Source: Natronocalculus amylovorans (GTDB lineage Archaea; Halobacteriota; Halobacteria; Halobacteriales; Haloferacaceae). From it: a stretch of DNA of 64,000 nt. Numbering within the stretch: the first letter of the stretch is position 1; each line of letters opens with the position of its first letter. The notes under the pieces are model-generated. The model had not been told where the DNA came from, ran no database searches, and saw nothing but the letters and a program-made list of their open reading frames with translations. The translations under genes and the position numbers were made by a program. Location of the stretch: NCBI RefSeq assembly GCF_023638035.1, contig NZ_JAKRVX010000008.1, forward strand, positions 62,001 through 126,000, read 5' to 3'. Shown piece after piece: positions 54,278 through 63,984 of this stretch.

Positions 54278-56056
54278 ATGAGTGAACAAACACCACGGAG
54301 TATAGAGCCAGATATCACTAGCTCGTTGCTTTCGAGCGTCTCTATAACTGAGCCGTGGGCACTGTTAGAGCGTTTTAGTGAACTTGCGCGTGTATCTGGC
54401 AGCGATGAGGAAGTCGAAGCAGCAGAATACATTGTTGAACGATTAACTGATCTTGACATCCCGTTTACGCGATATGATCCTGAGCTGTATATCAGCCAAC
54501 CACTTCGGGGTGCAATACGGACGGTTGATCGGCCGTTTGAACCCGGACCTGTGAAGACGATCTCGTTTTCGGCATCAGGAACTGTATCAGGAGAAGTCGT
54601 ATATGTTGGTGAGGCCGGTGCAGATCTCCTCTCGGATGAAGATAGTACACCTGGTGAACCATTCAGTCATGTCGAGGATCTCACCGGCAAGATTGCACTC
54701 ACCTCAGCGGGGTTTCTCTCGATTGAAGCGACACGAGCGCTTGAACGCAAGGGTGCAGCAGCCGTCATTACGATCCATCCACACAAGCGAGAACCACATG
54801 ATGGTATCGCAACGCCGATTTGGGGTGGTGCACCAACATTGGATCAGGTGGATGAACTGCCATCAGTTCCAATCATTACTGTAAACAATCCGGACGGTGA
54901 GGTACTCATTGGGTGGGCAACCGAGGATAGACCATTCACTGTCGAAGTTGAAACCGAACTCAACACAGGCTGGATGAAGTGTCCGCTTGTGGTGGCAGAG
55001 ATCGAAGGTGGGGAAACAGACACTGACGAGTTTGTGTTGTTGCATGGGCATTATGACTCGTGGTATGTTGGTATCACCGACAACGCAACTGGGGATGCGG
55101 GACTCTTAGAATGTGCTCGCATATTTTCGAACCATGCCGATCGTCTGAAACGAAATCTTCGGGTTGCGTGGTGGCCAGGCCATTCAACGGGTCGGTATGC
55201 CGGTTCCACGTGGTATGCGGATACATTTGCACTTGAGTTAGCTGAACACTGTGTTGCACAGGTAAATATGGACTCACCGGGCGCAAAAGGGGCCACAGAA
55301 TACACAGATATGTCCTGTTGGACGCCAGATGCACACAACGTAATCGCGGCATCAATCGAAGAAGTTACAGAGGCACCCTACACCGAACGATTCCCCTTCC
55401 GGGCGGGAGACTACTCGTTCGACAATCTTGGACTCACTGGCATGTTTATGCTTTCATCAAACATCCCAGCTGACGAACGCGAAGCGAAAGGATACCATAC
55501 CGTCGGCGGTTGCGGTGGCAACTCCGATGCATGGCATGTGTCAACCGATTCGTTGGACAAAGCGGGAAAGGACGAACTTGTAAGAGACATTCGGGTGTAT
55601 GCACTCAGTATTCTTCGTGTCTTGAACGCAGATATACTTCCGTTTGACCAACAGCGATATCTTGGTCGAATAAAAGAGACCGTTGAAACGTACAATGAGA
55701 TAGCTGGAGACCAGTTCGACTTTTCACCAACAATCGATGCAATTGAGTCAGTTGAACCGAAGCTGGCAACGTTCACAGAACAGGTAGAACGTGGAGAGAT
55801 ACCGACTGACAATGCAAATAACGTGTTACTCCAGTTGGCTCGGATCTATAACCGGATCTATCTGGTTCGTGATGGGCAGTTTGAGCAAGACCCAGCGATC
55901 GGTCGAGATCCGATCCCAGCATTTGCACCAGTCGAAAATTACGAGATCGCTTCCGATGATGAAGCAAAGTTCCTCACGATCCAACTAACACGAGCACAGA
56001 ACGGAATCTGTGGACAGCTACGAACAGCAGAAAAACTCCTCACCGAGGCAAATTAA
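54278..56056 (+). CDS. M28-family aminopeptidase-like protein, variant active site
   Basis: 592 residues without a signal peptide, so cytoplasmic. A PA-like insert (about 90-200) precedes the peptidase core: HGHYDSW (256-262), DNATGDAGLLE with Asp268, WWPGHSTGRYAGS (His302, Ser303), NMDSPG with Asp332 and DAWHV. The usual Glu-Glu that supplies the base and bridging ligand is His-Ser here, and the paralogue at 59464 has the same change, so a subfamily trait rather than damage. A C-terminal helical domain of about 130 residues follows. First gene of a tight three-gene operon with a racemase and a hydrolase. Confidence 0.85.
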   Translation: MSEQTPRSIEPDITSSLLSSVSITEPWALLERFSELARVSGSDEEVEAAEYIVERLTDLDIPFTRYDPELYISQPLRGAIRTVDRPFEPGPVKTISFSASGTVSGEVVYVGEAGADLLSDEDSTPGEPFSHVEDLTGKIALTSAGFLSIEATRALERKGAAAVITIHPHKREPHDGIATPIWGGAPTLDQVDELPSVPIITVNNPDGEVLIGWATEDRPFTVEVETELNTGWMKCPLVVAEIEGGETDTDEFVLLHGHYDSWYVGITDNATGDAGLLECARIFSNHADRLKRNLRVAWWPGHSTGRYAGSTWYADTFALELAEHCVAQVNMDSPGAKGATEYTDMSCWTPDAHNVIAASIEEVTEAPYTERFPFRAGDYSFDNLGLTGMFMLSSNIPADEREAKGYHTVGGCGGNSDAWHVSTDSLDKAGKDELVRDIRVYALSILRVLNADILPFDQQRYLGRIKETVETYNEIAGDQFDFSPTIDAIESVEPKLATFTEQVERGEIPTDNANNVLLQLARIYNRIYLVRDGQFEQDPAIGRDPIPAFAPVENYEIASDDEAKFLTIQLTRAQNGICGQLRTAEKLLTEAN

Positions 56057-56776
56057 ATGACCGATATTGCATATCTAATTCCAGGCGTTGGCTTGGATGA
56101 AGACGAAAAAAACAGACGAGAACAGATTGCAAACGAAATGACGACCGGTAACGTAACCGTGGTCGATGTGGATGAAGGCCCACTAACCATCGAATCTGGA
56201 GTTGAAGAAGCATGGTGTGTCTACGGCGCAATGAAAAAGGCAGTGGAAATAGAATCCTCATTCGATGGCCTTGTGATCGGCTGTTTTGGAGATCCCGGAC
56301 TCAGGCCACTCCGAGAGCTCTTAGATATCCCAGTCATTGGACCAGCACAAACCACATTCTATACTGCTGCACAGGTTTCCGATCGGTTCGGGTGGCTCAC
56401 AATCCTTGATTCGACACTACCGATGAGCCATGAACAAGCTGTCGAATATGGGTTAGATGACCGATGCGTTAGTATTCGATCGGTTGATGCACCTGTTCTC
56501 TCAATAGACCATGAATCTAACGAGCTGGTCAATCGAATGATTGCTGTTGGACAGCAGGCGATCGAAGAGGATGGCGCAGAAGCGCTCTTTCCTGGTTGTA
56601 TGAGCCTATCATTCGCGCAGCGACATGAAGAAATTCAGGAGGCACTTGGGGTTCCGTTCTTAGATCCTGCTCGATTAGCACTTGAACAAGCAACGGTCTG
56701 GGCTCGACATGGAATCGTTGCAAGCCGGAAAACGTATCCAGAACCATCGTATGACAAGCTAGGAGCGTTGTTATAA
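56057..56776 (+). CDS. Asp/Glu/hydantoin racemase family protein
   Basis: 239 residues. Two cysteines in matching positions, Cys76 in IGCFGDPG and Cys181 in FPGCMSLSF, are the acid/base pair of cofactor-independent racemases (aspartate, glutamate, hydantoin; HyuE type). ATPFYTAAQVSDRFGWLTIL-like spacing between them fits hydantoin racemase better than glutamate racemase. Its ATG starts right after the M28 stop and its stop overlaps the next ATG. In this context it may invert a D- or carbamoyl-amino acid released by the peptidases. Substrate inferred. Confidence 0.85.
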   Translation: MTDIAYLIPGVGLDEDEKNRREQIANEMTTGNVTVVDVDEGPLTIESGVEEAWCVYGAMKKAVEIESSFDGLVIGCFGDPGLRPLRELLDIPVIGPAQTTFYTAAQVSDRFGWLTILDSTLPMSHEQAVEYGLDDRCVSIRSVDAPVLSIDHESNELVNRMIAVGQQAIEEDGAEALFPGCMSLSFAQRHEEIQEALGVPFLDPARLALEQATVWARHGIVASRKTYPEPSYDKLGALL

Positions 56777-57666
56777 TGTCGCCATATATGTCGGTGAATG
56801 ATTCTGAGCTCTACTATGAGGTACATGGTGATGAACACGAGAAGACAATTATTGTTCTTCATGGTGGGCCAGGAGTGAGCGATTACGAGAAAGGTCTCAC
56901 AGCCTATGGGCCTCTGACTGATGAGTATCGACTCGTTGTGTATGACCATCGTGGCTGTGGTAATTCGAGTCTTACGCCACCGTATTCGAATGAGCAGTTT
57001 GCTGATGATGTCGAGGGGCTTCGAACCGAACTTGGAATCGATGAGTTTGTGCTGATCGGCGGGTCATATGGTGGCTTCATTACCCAAGAGTATGCGATCA
57101 AATATCCTGATGCGCTTTCAGGATTTATTCTTCGAGATACTGCTGCACACGGTGGACACAGAGATCGGGCGAGAGAGATCGCAGAATCGAGGTTTGACGA
57201 GGTGAAAGATGCAAATCTCGACACACCGCGGTTAACAAAAGATGCCTTCGATCGGGTCATGGAGGGTAATGTCGGCTCAGACGAGGAGCTCAAGGAAACA
57301 TTCCACGCAATGCTACCGTTATATGCGCCATCGATCAGTGAGTTTGACGCTGCTTCGGCTCGTGAAGGAATTGAAAAGCGGCAGTTTCACCACGAGACAC
57401 ACAACTACACGTTCACACATGAACACCCGACGATGGATTATCGCGACCAGCTCTCAGCCGTTAGCTGTCCAGCGCTCGTCACTGTGGGTCGGCACGATTG
57501 GATTACTCCCGTTGAGTACAGCGAAGAGATTGCTGAGTTGCTTCCAAATGCTGAGCTTGTGATCTTTGAAAATAGTGGACACTCCCCAAATCTTGATGAA
57601 CAAGACAAATATCTTGAAACTGTTCGATCGTTCTTATCCGATATTGGTTTCGTTGCCGATACATAA
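56776..57666 (+). CDS. Alpha/beta hydrolase, proline iminopeptidase-like (S33)
   Basis: 296 residues. Oxyanion-hole loop HGGPGVSDY (29-37), YDHRGCGNSS, nucleophile Ser97 in GGSYGG, acid in TVGRHDWITP and catalytic His in NSGHSPNLDE. These match S33 aminopeptidases that release N-terminal proline or act on small amides. The lid region (about 120-210) is rich in charged helices. Overlaps the racemase stop by 1 nt, third gene of the operon. Cytoplasmic. Amidase or esterase activity cannot be excluded. Confidence 0.88.
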   Translation: MSPYMSVNDSELYYEVHGDEHEKTIIVLHGGPGVSDYEKGLTAYGPLTDEYRLVVYDHRGCGNSSLTPPYSNEQFADDVEGLRTELGIDEFVLIGGSYGGFITQEYAIKYPDALSGFILRDTAAHGGHRDRAREIAESRFDEVKDANLDTPRLTKDAFDRVMEGNVGSDEELKETFHAMLPLYAPSISEFDAASAREGIEKRQFHHETHNYTFTHEHPTMDYRDQLSAVSCPALVTVGRHDWITPVEYSEEIAELLPNAELVIFENSGHSPNLDEQDKYLETVRSFLSDIGFVADT

Positions 57667-57725
57667 CCTCTCGACGATCTATTCTTTATATTTTCACGTA
57701 GGAAAGCGAATGTAACCAACACATA

Positions 57726-57731
57726 TTTATA
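57726..57731 (+). promoter_or_regulatory. TATA-like box of the second binding-protein gene
   Basis: TTTATA is centred about 25 nt before ATG 57753, which predicts a leaderless transcript. It gives the binding protein its own promoter, separate from the upstream hydrolase operon. Confidence 0.5.
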
Positions 57732-57752
57732 CCGGAAGATGCAGTTTTAACT

Positions 57753-59408
57753 ATGGTTGAGAACCACAAGCATAGCCGTAGTCGTCGTTGGTTTCTGGGA
57801 GCCGCCGGCGGAGCAGGAATTGCAACGTTAGCAGGATGTACCGGTGGAAACGGTAATGGCGGCAATGGAAATGGCGGCAATGGAGGCAGTGGAAATGGAG
57901 ACATCGATAGAGAAAATCGCCTCGTTTTTGCGCAGAATGCCGCTCCAGACGAACTTGATCCGATAAACAACCGTGGTGGGAATTATTCGATCGTCATCAA
58001 AAACTGGGTGTATGATGCACTCTACACGTACGATGAAGGGACTGATCTTGTGCCACTGTTGGCAACTAGTATGCCGGAAGTAAACCAGGATGGGACCGAA
58101 TTTACGATCGAAATCGATAGCAACGCTCGGTGGCACGACGGCGAGCCAGTTACGGCAGCAGATATTGCATACACGTTTACCCAACCCGTTGAAGAATCAA
58201 CTGACTACGGGCCAGACTTTGCGCTTATCACGAGCATGGAGGAGATTGACGAGCAGACGATCCAGCTGAATCTCGACGAGCCATATCCTCCGATTATGAA
58301 CACGATTGCACATCCGATCGCACCAGAACACGTCCGAGAGGAAGATCGAGAAGAGTTTGGACGAAGTGTTGTCGTGGGCAGCGGTCCATTTGAGTTTGTT
58401 GAATGGAGTGCGGGTAATTACACCCGATTACGTCGCCACGATGATTACTGGGGAGATTCAGTTCCAAACATCGAAGAGCTGGAGTTTGTTCCGATCGAGG
58501 AGGATACAACTCGAATCACTGAATTCCAAAATGACGAAGTCAATGTTGCGGACAACATCTCTCCAGATCTGTGGAGCACTGTCGAGAACATGGACGATGC
58601 AAGCATCGTGACTGGGCCCGAACTCAACTACCAGTTTGCTGCTTTCAATATGAACGAAGGCGAAGTTGCAAAACAGCAAGTAAGGGAAGCGATTGTCTAC
58701 GCCACAGACCTTGACTCTGCAATCTCGAATTTTGTTGAGCCTGTTGGCTCGCGAATGTACAGCATTCTCCCAGAGCCGTTGGCAGAAGATTGGGATATGC
58801 CACTTGACACATGGAGAGACATGTGGCCCGAGCAGGATATCGATCGTGCACGCGAGCTGTTTGAAGAAGCTGGTGTCCCGGATGACTGGGAGTGCAATAT
58901 CCTCGTCTCATCGACATCAATGCGTGAGAACGTCGCGATTTCAATTGCGAATGGTATCAATGAAGCAGGCTACACAGGAAATGTACAGCGCCTTGACTTC
59001 GGTACACTGTTGGATACATTCGCATCAGGTGATGCAGATCAGGTCAACATCTATCTCCTTGGATGGACTCGTGATCCAGACCCTGACCGGTTTATCTATG
59101 AATTGGTCCACCCAGAGGGTGCATTCCAAGGAACCTACTACGACAATGATGAGTTCGCACAACTGCTCGATGATGCACGGGTAAACCCGAACTACGAGGA
59201 ACGCCGTGACATGTATGAGGAAGCGGTGACGATGATGATCGAAGACCGCGTTCACATTCCGCTGTACAACCTCAGTACCAACATGGCTGTCAAAGACTAT
59301 GTTACCGGATTGGAGCCACATCCTGTTGCAACAGAGAACCCACAGGTATTCTCCGATCGACGCAGCACAAACTCTGATGTTTCCGGAACAAACGTTAGCA
59401 TCGACTAG
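57753..59408 (+). CDS. Peptide/solute ABC transporter binding protein (family 5), Tat lipoprotein, second copy
   Basis: 551 residues. Tat motif RRWFLG, lipobox LAGC and a Gly/Asn linker, then the SBP family 5 domain (WHDGEPVTAADIAYTFTQP, VVGSGPFEFVEW, LLGWTRDPDPDRFIYELVH). It closely parallels the protein at 19661, including length and C-terminal NPQVFS region, so they are paralogues with different ligands. Here it lies inside a peptidase cluster; its permease genes resume at 62986 on the same strand beyond an inverted peptidase pair. Confidence 0.92.
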   Translation: MVENHKHSRSRRWFLGAAGGAGIATLAGCTGGNGNGGNGNGGNGGSGNGDIDRENRLVFAQNAAPDELDPINNRGGNYSIVIKNWVYDALYTYDEGTDLVPLLATSMPEVNQDGTEFTIEIDSNARWHDGEPVTAADIAYTFTQPVEESTDYGPDFALITSMEEIDEQTIQLNLDEPYPPIMNTIAHPIAPEHVREEDREEFGRSVVVGSGPFEFVEWSAGNYTRLRRHDDYWGDSVPNIEELEFVPIEEDTTRITEFQNDEVNVADNISPDLWSTVENMDDASIVTGPELNYQFAAFNMNEGEVAKQQVREAIVYATDLDSAISNFVEPVGSRMYSILPEPLAEDWDMPLDTWRDMWPEQDIDRARELFEEAGVPDDWECNILVSSTSMRENVAISIANGINEAGYTGNVQRLDFGTLLDTFASGDADQVNIYLLGWTRDPDPDRFIYELVHPEGAFQGTYYDNDEFAQLLDDARVNPNYEERRDMYEEAVTMMIEDRVHIPLYNLSTNMAVKDYVTGLEPHPVATENPQVFSDRRSTNSDVSGTNVSID

Positions 59409-59463
59409 TCATTCGATTTCTGTTTTGCTCAAAATAACAGAGTATATGTAGTCAGCTCTGGGT

Positions 59464-61233
59464 TTAGTTGGCCGGGAGCTGTGCAAGCACCGATCGAAGC
59501 TCGTAGGTGAGTGCGTTGTACGACCGTCGAGCGCCCCATGCAAGGAAGCGTTTGCTATCCGTATCATTCGGCGGGTGCGCAATAGCGGCCAGTGCTGGGA
59601 GCGGTGGTCTCCCAACAGCAGGATCTTGTTCGAATGTCTTGTCCGTCACATAATTAATTCGTGTGAGTGTTCGGGCCAGCGGTTGGAGATTCCTAAAAGA
59701 ATGGTTCTCCTGTTCGTATATTTCGTTGACTTTCGCTGCGAGTTCGCTGTATGTCTCTTCGAGCCTACTGAACTCTTTCTCAAGCCCTAATTCGGATGAT
59801 CCTTTTTTGAGTGTCTCAAGCGTTTGTTGGTGTTCAGCTATTGTGAGCCGGTAGTCCAGTGGACAGTGTGTCGCAGATGCAAGCCGATATGTTGCGATCG
59901 TGTATACATCAGCGTCTCGCTTGAGGGTCGCAGGATCTGCCTTTTCGAGCGTGTCTGTTGAGAGATGCCAGGCATCTGCATGACCACCACTCCCCCCGAC
60001 GAGGTGGTAGCCACGTTCTTCTCTCACTGAATGTTCGATCGATGACTGCAATGAGAGCCCAGCAATACCGATATTATTGAACGAGTAGTCACCCGCACGG
60101 GATGGACGCCGAGTCTCTGTTTGCTTCCCGGTCACATCCGTAATTGTCCCGATCGCGACAGGCGCAGCAGCAGTCATCCATTTCACTCGGCTCGTGAACT
60201 CAACCGCATCCTTGACCCCTGGGCTATCGACGTTTACATGAGCGAGACAGTTCTCGTTGAGGCTGTTGGCAAATGTATCTGCATACCACGTTGACCCAGC
60301 ATATCTGCCTGTTGAATGACCGGGCCACCAACAAACCCGGACAGTCCGAGTCAGTTGGTCAGCATGCGCTGACAGGGCAATAGCAGCCTCTAACAAGGCG
60401 GCATCACCGGTTGCATTATCTGTGACCCCAACATGCCAGGAGTCATAATGCCCATGTAGTAACACAAACTCATCTGTGGCTGTCTGTGTCGGCGTGATTT
60501 CCGCCTCAATGAGTGGGCAGCGAACCCAGCGCGTATCCACAGTTGTGCTCACTGTGAGCGACAGAGAAGGATTGTTTTCAATCAGTGCATCGAGTTTATC
60601 CCCATCGTCACCAGAAATATTTGCAACGATAATCTCTGGAATCTCGTTTTTCTCTTCAAACGTCGGTGCACCCCCCCACACGGGCGATATGATCCCTTCA
60701 TGTGGCTCTCGATCGTGCGGATGGATTGCAATAAATGCTGCAGCACCCCGTGCTGCTAACGCTCTGATCTCTGCGATTGGAATGAGCGATTCTGCGACAA
60801 CAACTTTGTCTTCGACAGCAACATCATCAATGTTGAGTGAGTGGTCCAACAGCGACTCGACCGAATCACCCTCTTCGTCAGCGCGTAGTCGGATGACCTC
60901 ACCGCTCACAGAGTCGTTGTCCGAGAAGGCCACTGTTTTTGCGCTTTTAAAACACTCTGTGCGGTCCGTAGCGGTAACCGTTGCAGAGACTGGTGTACTC
61001 AGGTACAGTTCGGGTTCGTGAACCGTGTGTGAAACAGCATGATCGCTGAGCACCGTTGTGAGATGCTCTGCTGCCTTCCGCTCCCCACCGGTCCCGGAGA
61101 TCCGTGTCAACGAGGAGAATTTTTCGACAGAGTCCCACATTCGGTCCTGATCAATTGACTCAACGACAGACTGTTCTGTGGAGTCCAGAGATGGGGTCTG
61201 GCAGTCATAGAGTGGCTGCTCGTAGCTGCTCAT
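59464..61233 (-). CDS. M28-family aminopeptidase-like protein, second copy
   Basis: 589 residues, colinear with the protein at 54278. Shared blocks are HGHYDSWHVG, DNATGDAALLEA, WWPGHSTGRYAGSTWYADTF, NVDSPG and DAWHLSTD, again with His-Ser where M28 has Glu-Glu. The C-terminal helical domain is retained. Its ATG overlaps the stop of the carboxypeptidase gene by 4 nt, so the two are translated together. No signal peptide. The pair of paralogues probably splits substrate range. Confidence 0.85.
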   Translation of the reverse strand: MSSYEQPLYDCQTPSLDSTEQSVVESIDQDRMWDSVEKFSSLTRISGTGGERKAAEHLTTVLSDHAVSHTVHEPELYLSTPVSATVTATDRTECFKSAKTVAFSDNDSVSGEVIRLRADEEGDSVESLLDHSLNIDDVAVEDKVVVAESLIPIAEIRALAARGAAAFIAIHPHDREPHEGIISPVWGGAPTFEEKNEIPEIIVANISGDDGDKLDALIENNPSLSLTVSTTVDTRWVRCPLIEAEITPTQTATDEFVLLHGHYDSWHVGVTDNATGDAALLEAAIALSAHADQLTRTVRVCWWPGHSTGRYAGSTWYADTFANSLNENCLAHVNVDSPGVKDAVEFTSRVKWMTAAAPVAIGTITDVTGKQTETRRPSRAGDYSFNNIGIAGLSLQSSIEHSVREERGYHLVGGSGGHADAWHLSTDTLEKADPATLKRDADVYTIATYRLASATHCPLDYRLTIAEHQQTLETLKKGSSELGLEKEFSRLEETYSELAAKVNEIYEQENHSFRNLQPLARTLTRINYVTDKTFEQDPAVGRPPLPALAAIAHPPNDTDSKRFLAWGARRSYNALTYELRSVLAQLPAN

Positions 61234-62744
61234 AGGTCGTAAATATCACTGTATTTTTCCTTCATGTCCGAAATGAAGTATGTCGCAGTAAACGGCTCTC
61301 CGGTTGCGACTTCAATGAGTTCGTCAGTCGTATATCGTTGTCCGTGCTGATGAACCGCATCCGTAAGCCAAGCGTGAATCTCATCGAACGACTCGTTTTC
61401 GATTAGCATTTCAATATCTCCAAGCTCTGATTCGAGCGCTGCCTGTAGTTGCGCAGCAAACACGCTCCCAACACTGTAGTTTTGGAATGTGCCGATTCGT
61501 CCGAGCGACCAGTGGATGTCCTGCAAGCAGCCGACCGTATCAGACGGTGGTGTAATCCCGAGCAACTCCTCCATCAACTCATTCCATCGGCTTGGGACAT
61601 CCGCTACAGCAAGGTCACCATTTATCAGATCGCGCTCAATCTCGAAGCGAAGGAGAATATGCATGTGGTATGTCAGCTCGTCTGACTCAACACGTATATA
61701 ATTTTCATCGTATACTTGATTGGCTGCCGCGTACAGCTCACGGGCTGATGTACCCTCCAAATCTGGGAAATGTTTGACCAGTAGCGGTTGGATAAGCTCC
61801 CAGAACGCCTCAGTTCGACCAACCTGATTCTCCCAAAATCTCGATTGTGATTCATGGATTCCATGGCTTCGAGGTTCACCAAGTGGCGTTCCATACGCAT
61901 CATCGGGGAGTCCCTGTGTATAATCAGTGTGCCCAAATTCATGCAGTGTACTTGTGAGTCCATCGACCGGTATTGCTTCATCGAATCGGGTAGTCATTCG
62001 GACATCAAACTGATTTCCAAATGAGAATGGGTGTGTTGAGGTGTCAAGCTTGGTTCGTTTCCAGTCAACACCAACAAGATCAAGCACCTCTTCGGACAGC
62101 GCAAACTGTGCATCACTCTTATACGTCCCCTCGAACACACCTGCTGCAGGATCAACATCGGACTCACGGATGGCATCAATCAACGGTACCAACTCATCGC
62201 GAAGTTCGTGAAGCATTGACTCAACGGTTTCAACAGAAAGATACGGCTCATACTCTGCAAAAATCACGTCAAACGGCTCTGCATCCGGATCGATCTCCGC
62301 TGCTTGCTGTTGGCGAATTTCGACAATATGTTCCAACATTGGCGCAAATGACTCGAAATCATCATTCTCACGAGCTGTTTGCCAGACCGGTGTTGAATCA
62401 CTGATTGCCTGTGACAGCTCTCGTTGGAGCGATCCCGGTACTTGTGTTTCACGCGCATACTGTCGATCGATCTCACGAACAACGGCCTGTTCTTCGTCAG
62501 TAAGCGATGCATCGGCTAATTGCGCGAGCAATCCACCCAGTTCGTCGCTCGTCAGTAGATCGTGTTTGAGCGACGAGATTGTCGATCGCTGCCCTGATCG
62601 TGCAGGCGTTCCATCTGCGGGCATCATCACCTGTTGATCCCAAAATAGTACGTTGTCGATTTGTTCAAGATGAACAATATCCTCGTAGTGAGTCAGAAGC
62701 TGGTCATAGGTCTCGGCTGCTTCGCTCGTATTGCTTGCTGCCAT
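61230..62744 (-). CDS. M32-family metallocarboxypeptidase
   Basis: 504 residues from ATG 62744 (MAASNTSEAAETY). The zinc motif TLHEFGHTDY contains HExxH, and the downstream GIHESQSRFWENQVGR supplies the third ligand (Glu in HES). DNVLFWDQQVMMPADGTPARSGQ near the N-terminus is a family hallmark. M32 enzymes (Thermus Taq carboxypeptidase, Pyrococcus) remove C-terminal residues of broad type except proline. It is followed by the M28 gene in a coupled operon, which together would trim peptides from both ends. Confidence 0.93.
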   Translation of the reverse strand: MAASNTSEAAETYDQLLTHYEDIVHLEQIDNVLFWDQQVMMPADGTPARSGQRSTISSLKHDLLTSDELGGLLAQLADASLTDEEQAVVREIDRQYARETQVPGSLQRELSQAISDSTPVWQTARENDDFESFAPMLEHIVEIRQQQAAEIDPDAEPFDVIFAEYEPYLSVETVESMLHELRDELVPLIDAIRESDVDPAAGVFEGTYKSDAQFALSEEVLDLVGVDWKRTKLDTSTHPFSFGNQFDVRMTTRFDEAIPVDGLTSTLHEFGHTDYTQGLPDDAYGTPLGEPRSHGIHESQSRFWENQVGRTEAFWELIQPLLVKHFPDLEGTSARELYAAANQVYDENYIRVESDELTYHMHILLRFEIERDLINGDLAVADVPSRWNELMEELLGITPPSDTVGCLQDIHWSLGRIGTFQNYSVGSVFAAQLQAALESELGDIEMLIENESFDEIHAWLTDAVHQHGQRYTTDELIEVATGEPFTATYFISDMKEKYSDIYDL

Positions 62745-62985
62745 AGAATACCTTTCCCGGGAGGGTACATAATGGTTGTTGACACGTACCAAGCGCGCCG
62801 CACTTGGCTACGTTACTCGAAAATTATTTATTTATCCACAACACTCATACATGAGTAGTGATACCATCAAACATAATCAACCAAAATTATTGTATTTGCT
62901 CTTCATTATCTGTGGAACTCTGTGACCACAACTCAGCAGGCAATGTCTGGGGTGGTGAGGCCATGCCGATCGGTGGTGCGGTCTC

Positions 62986-63984
62986 GTGAGTCTCCTTCGG
63001 TATGTGGGGTTTCGGCTGGTACAGTCGATACCAGTCCTGTTCATCATTATCCTTGTGACATTTCTCCTCACAAACAGAATCCCCGGAGACCCGGTTTCAA
63101 TCTTTTTGAGTCCTGGTGCCCCGCCTGAACTAGTTGCGGAGGTACAGGCACGGTATGGGCTCGATCGACCACTGTACGAGCGATTCTTCAATTATCTCCT
63201 TGGTGTTGTACAGGGTGATTTAGGCTACAGTATTCATTATGGGATGCCAGTAACCGAAAAGATCCTTGAGCGGCTGCCAGTTACCGTATTTTTGACTGTC
63301 TGTGCGTTTGCGTTTGCAATCTCAATCTCTGTTCCACTTGGAGTTATCTCCGCAAAGCGACGTAACAAGCCGACAGACCACATCTCGCGGATTGTGTCGT
63401 TGATTGGCGTTTCAACGCCGTCATTCTGGATCGGGCTGCTGCTAATTATTTTCTTCTCATTCTACCTTGGATTGTTCCCCGCAACCGGATTGGTACTGCC
63501 ATGGGCTGACCCGGCAAGTATCCGTGGTGCTGAAACACGAATCGATGTGCTTCTCATGTCGGTTCATCATGCAATACTGCCAACAATTGCACTGGGAACG
63601 CTACAGATGGCACAGATAACTCGTATTGAACGCTCCTCGATGGTGGAGTCGCTTCGAGAAGATTACGTCTTGTTGGCAAGAGCATATGGGTTCCCTGAGC
63701 GGACCATTCTTCGCAAACATGCATTCCGGGTAGCACAACTACCAGTACTTACAATTATCGGGCTTGGTCTCAGCACCGCACTTGGTGGCGCAGTCCTGAT
63801 TGAGACTGTGTTCGAAATTAACGGTATGGGTCGGCTGATTATTCAGGCGATCAACAACCAAGATTACGAACTGGTCATGGGGACCACGATCGTATTTGGT
63901 ATCACATACATTGTCGGTGTAATTATTACAGATGTTTTGTATGCATATGTTGATCCGCGAGTCCAGTACGGAGGTGATTCCTAA
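62986..63984 (+). CDS. Peptide ABC transporter permease, DppB type, second copy
   Basis: 332 residues from a GTG. It repeats the DppB layout: first helix VQSIPVLFIIILVTFLL, then RIPGDPVSIFL, and the coupling loop ARAYGFPERTILRKHAFR. It parallels the gene at 21436 closely. It is the permease partner of the binding protein at 57753, separated from it by the minus-strand peptidase pair. Its stop overlaps the start of the next permease by 1 nt. Confidence 0.92.
   Translation: MSLLRYVGFRLVQSIPVLFIIILVTFLLTNRIPGDPVSIFLSPGAPPELVAEVQARYGLDRPLYERFFNYLLGVVQGDLGYSIHYGMPVTEKILERLPVTVFLTVCAFAFAISISVPLGVISAKRRNKPTDHISRIVSLIGVSTPSFWIGLLLIIFFSFYLGLFPATGLVLPWADPASIRGAETRIDVLLMSVHHAILPTIALGTLQMAQITRIERSSMVESLREDYVLLARAYGFPERTILRKHAFRVAQLPVLTIIGLGLSTALGGAVLIETVFEINGMGRLIIQAINNQDYELVMGTTIVFGITYIVGVIITDVLYAYVDPRVQYGGDS
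63970..63978 (+). promoter_or_regulatory. Strong Shine-Dalgarno site for the next permease
   Basis: GGAGGTGAT lies 5 nt before ATG 63984 and matches the archaeal anti-Shine-Dalgarno over its whole length, supporting that start. Confidence 0.65.
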
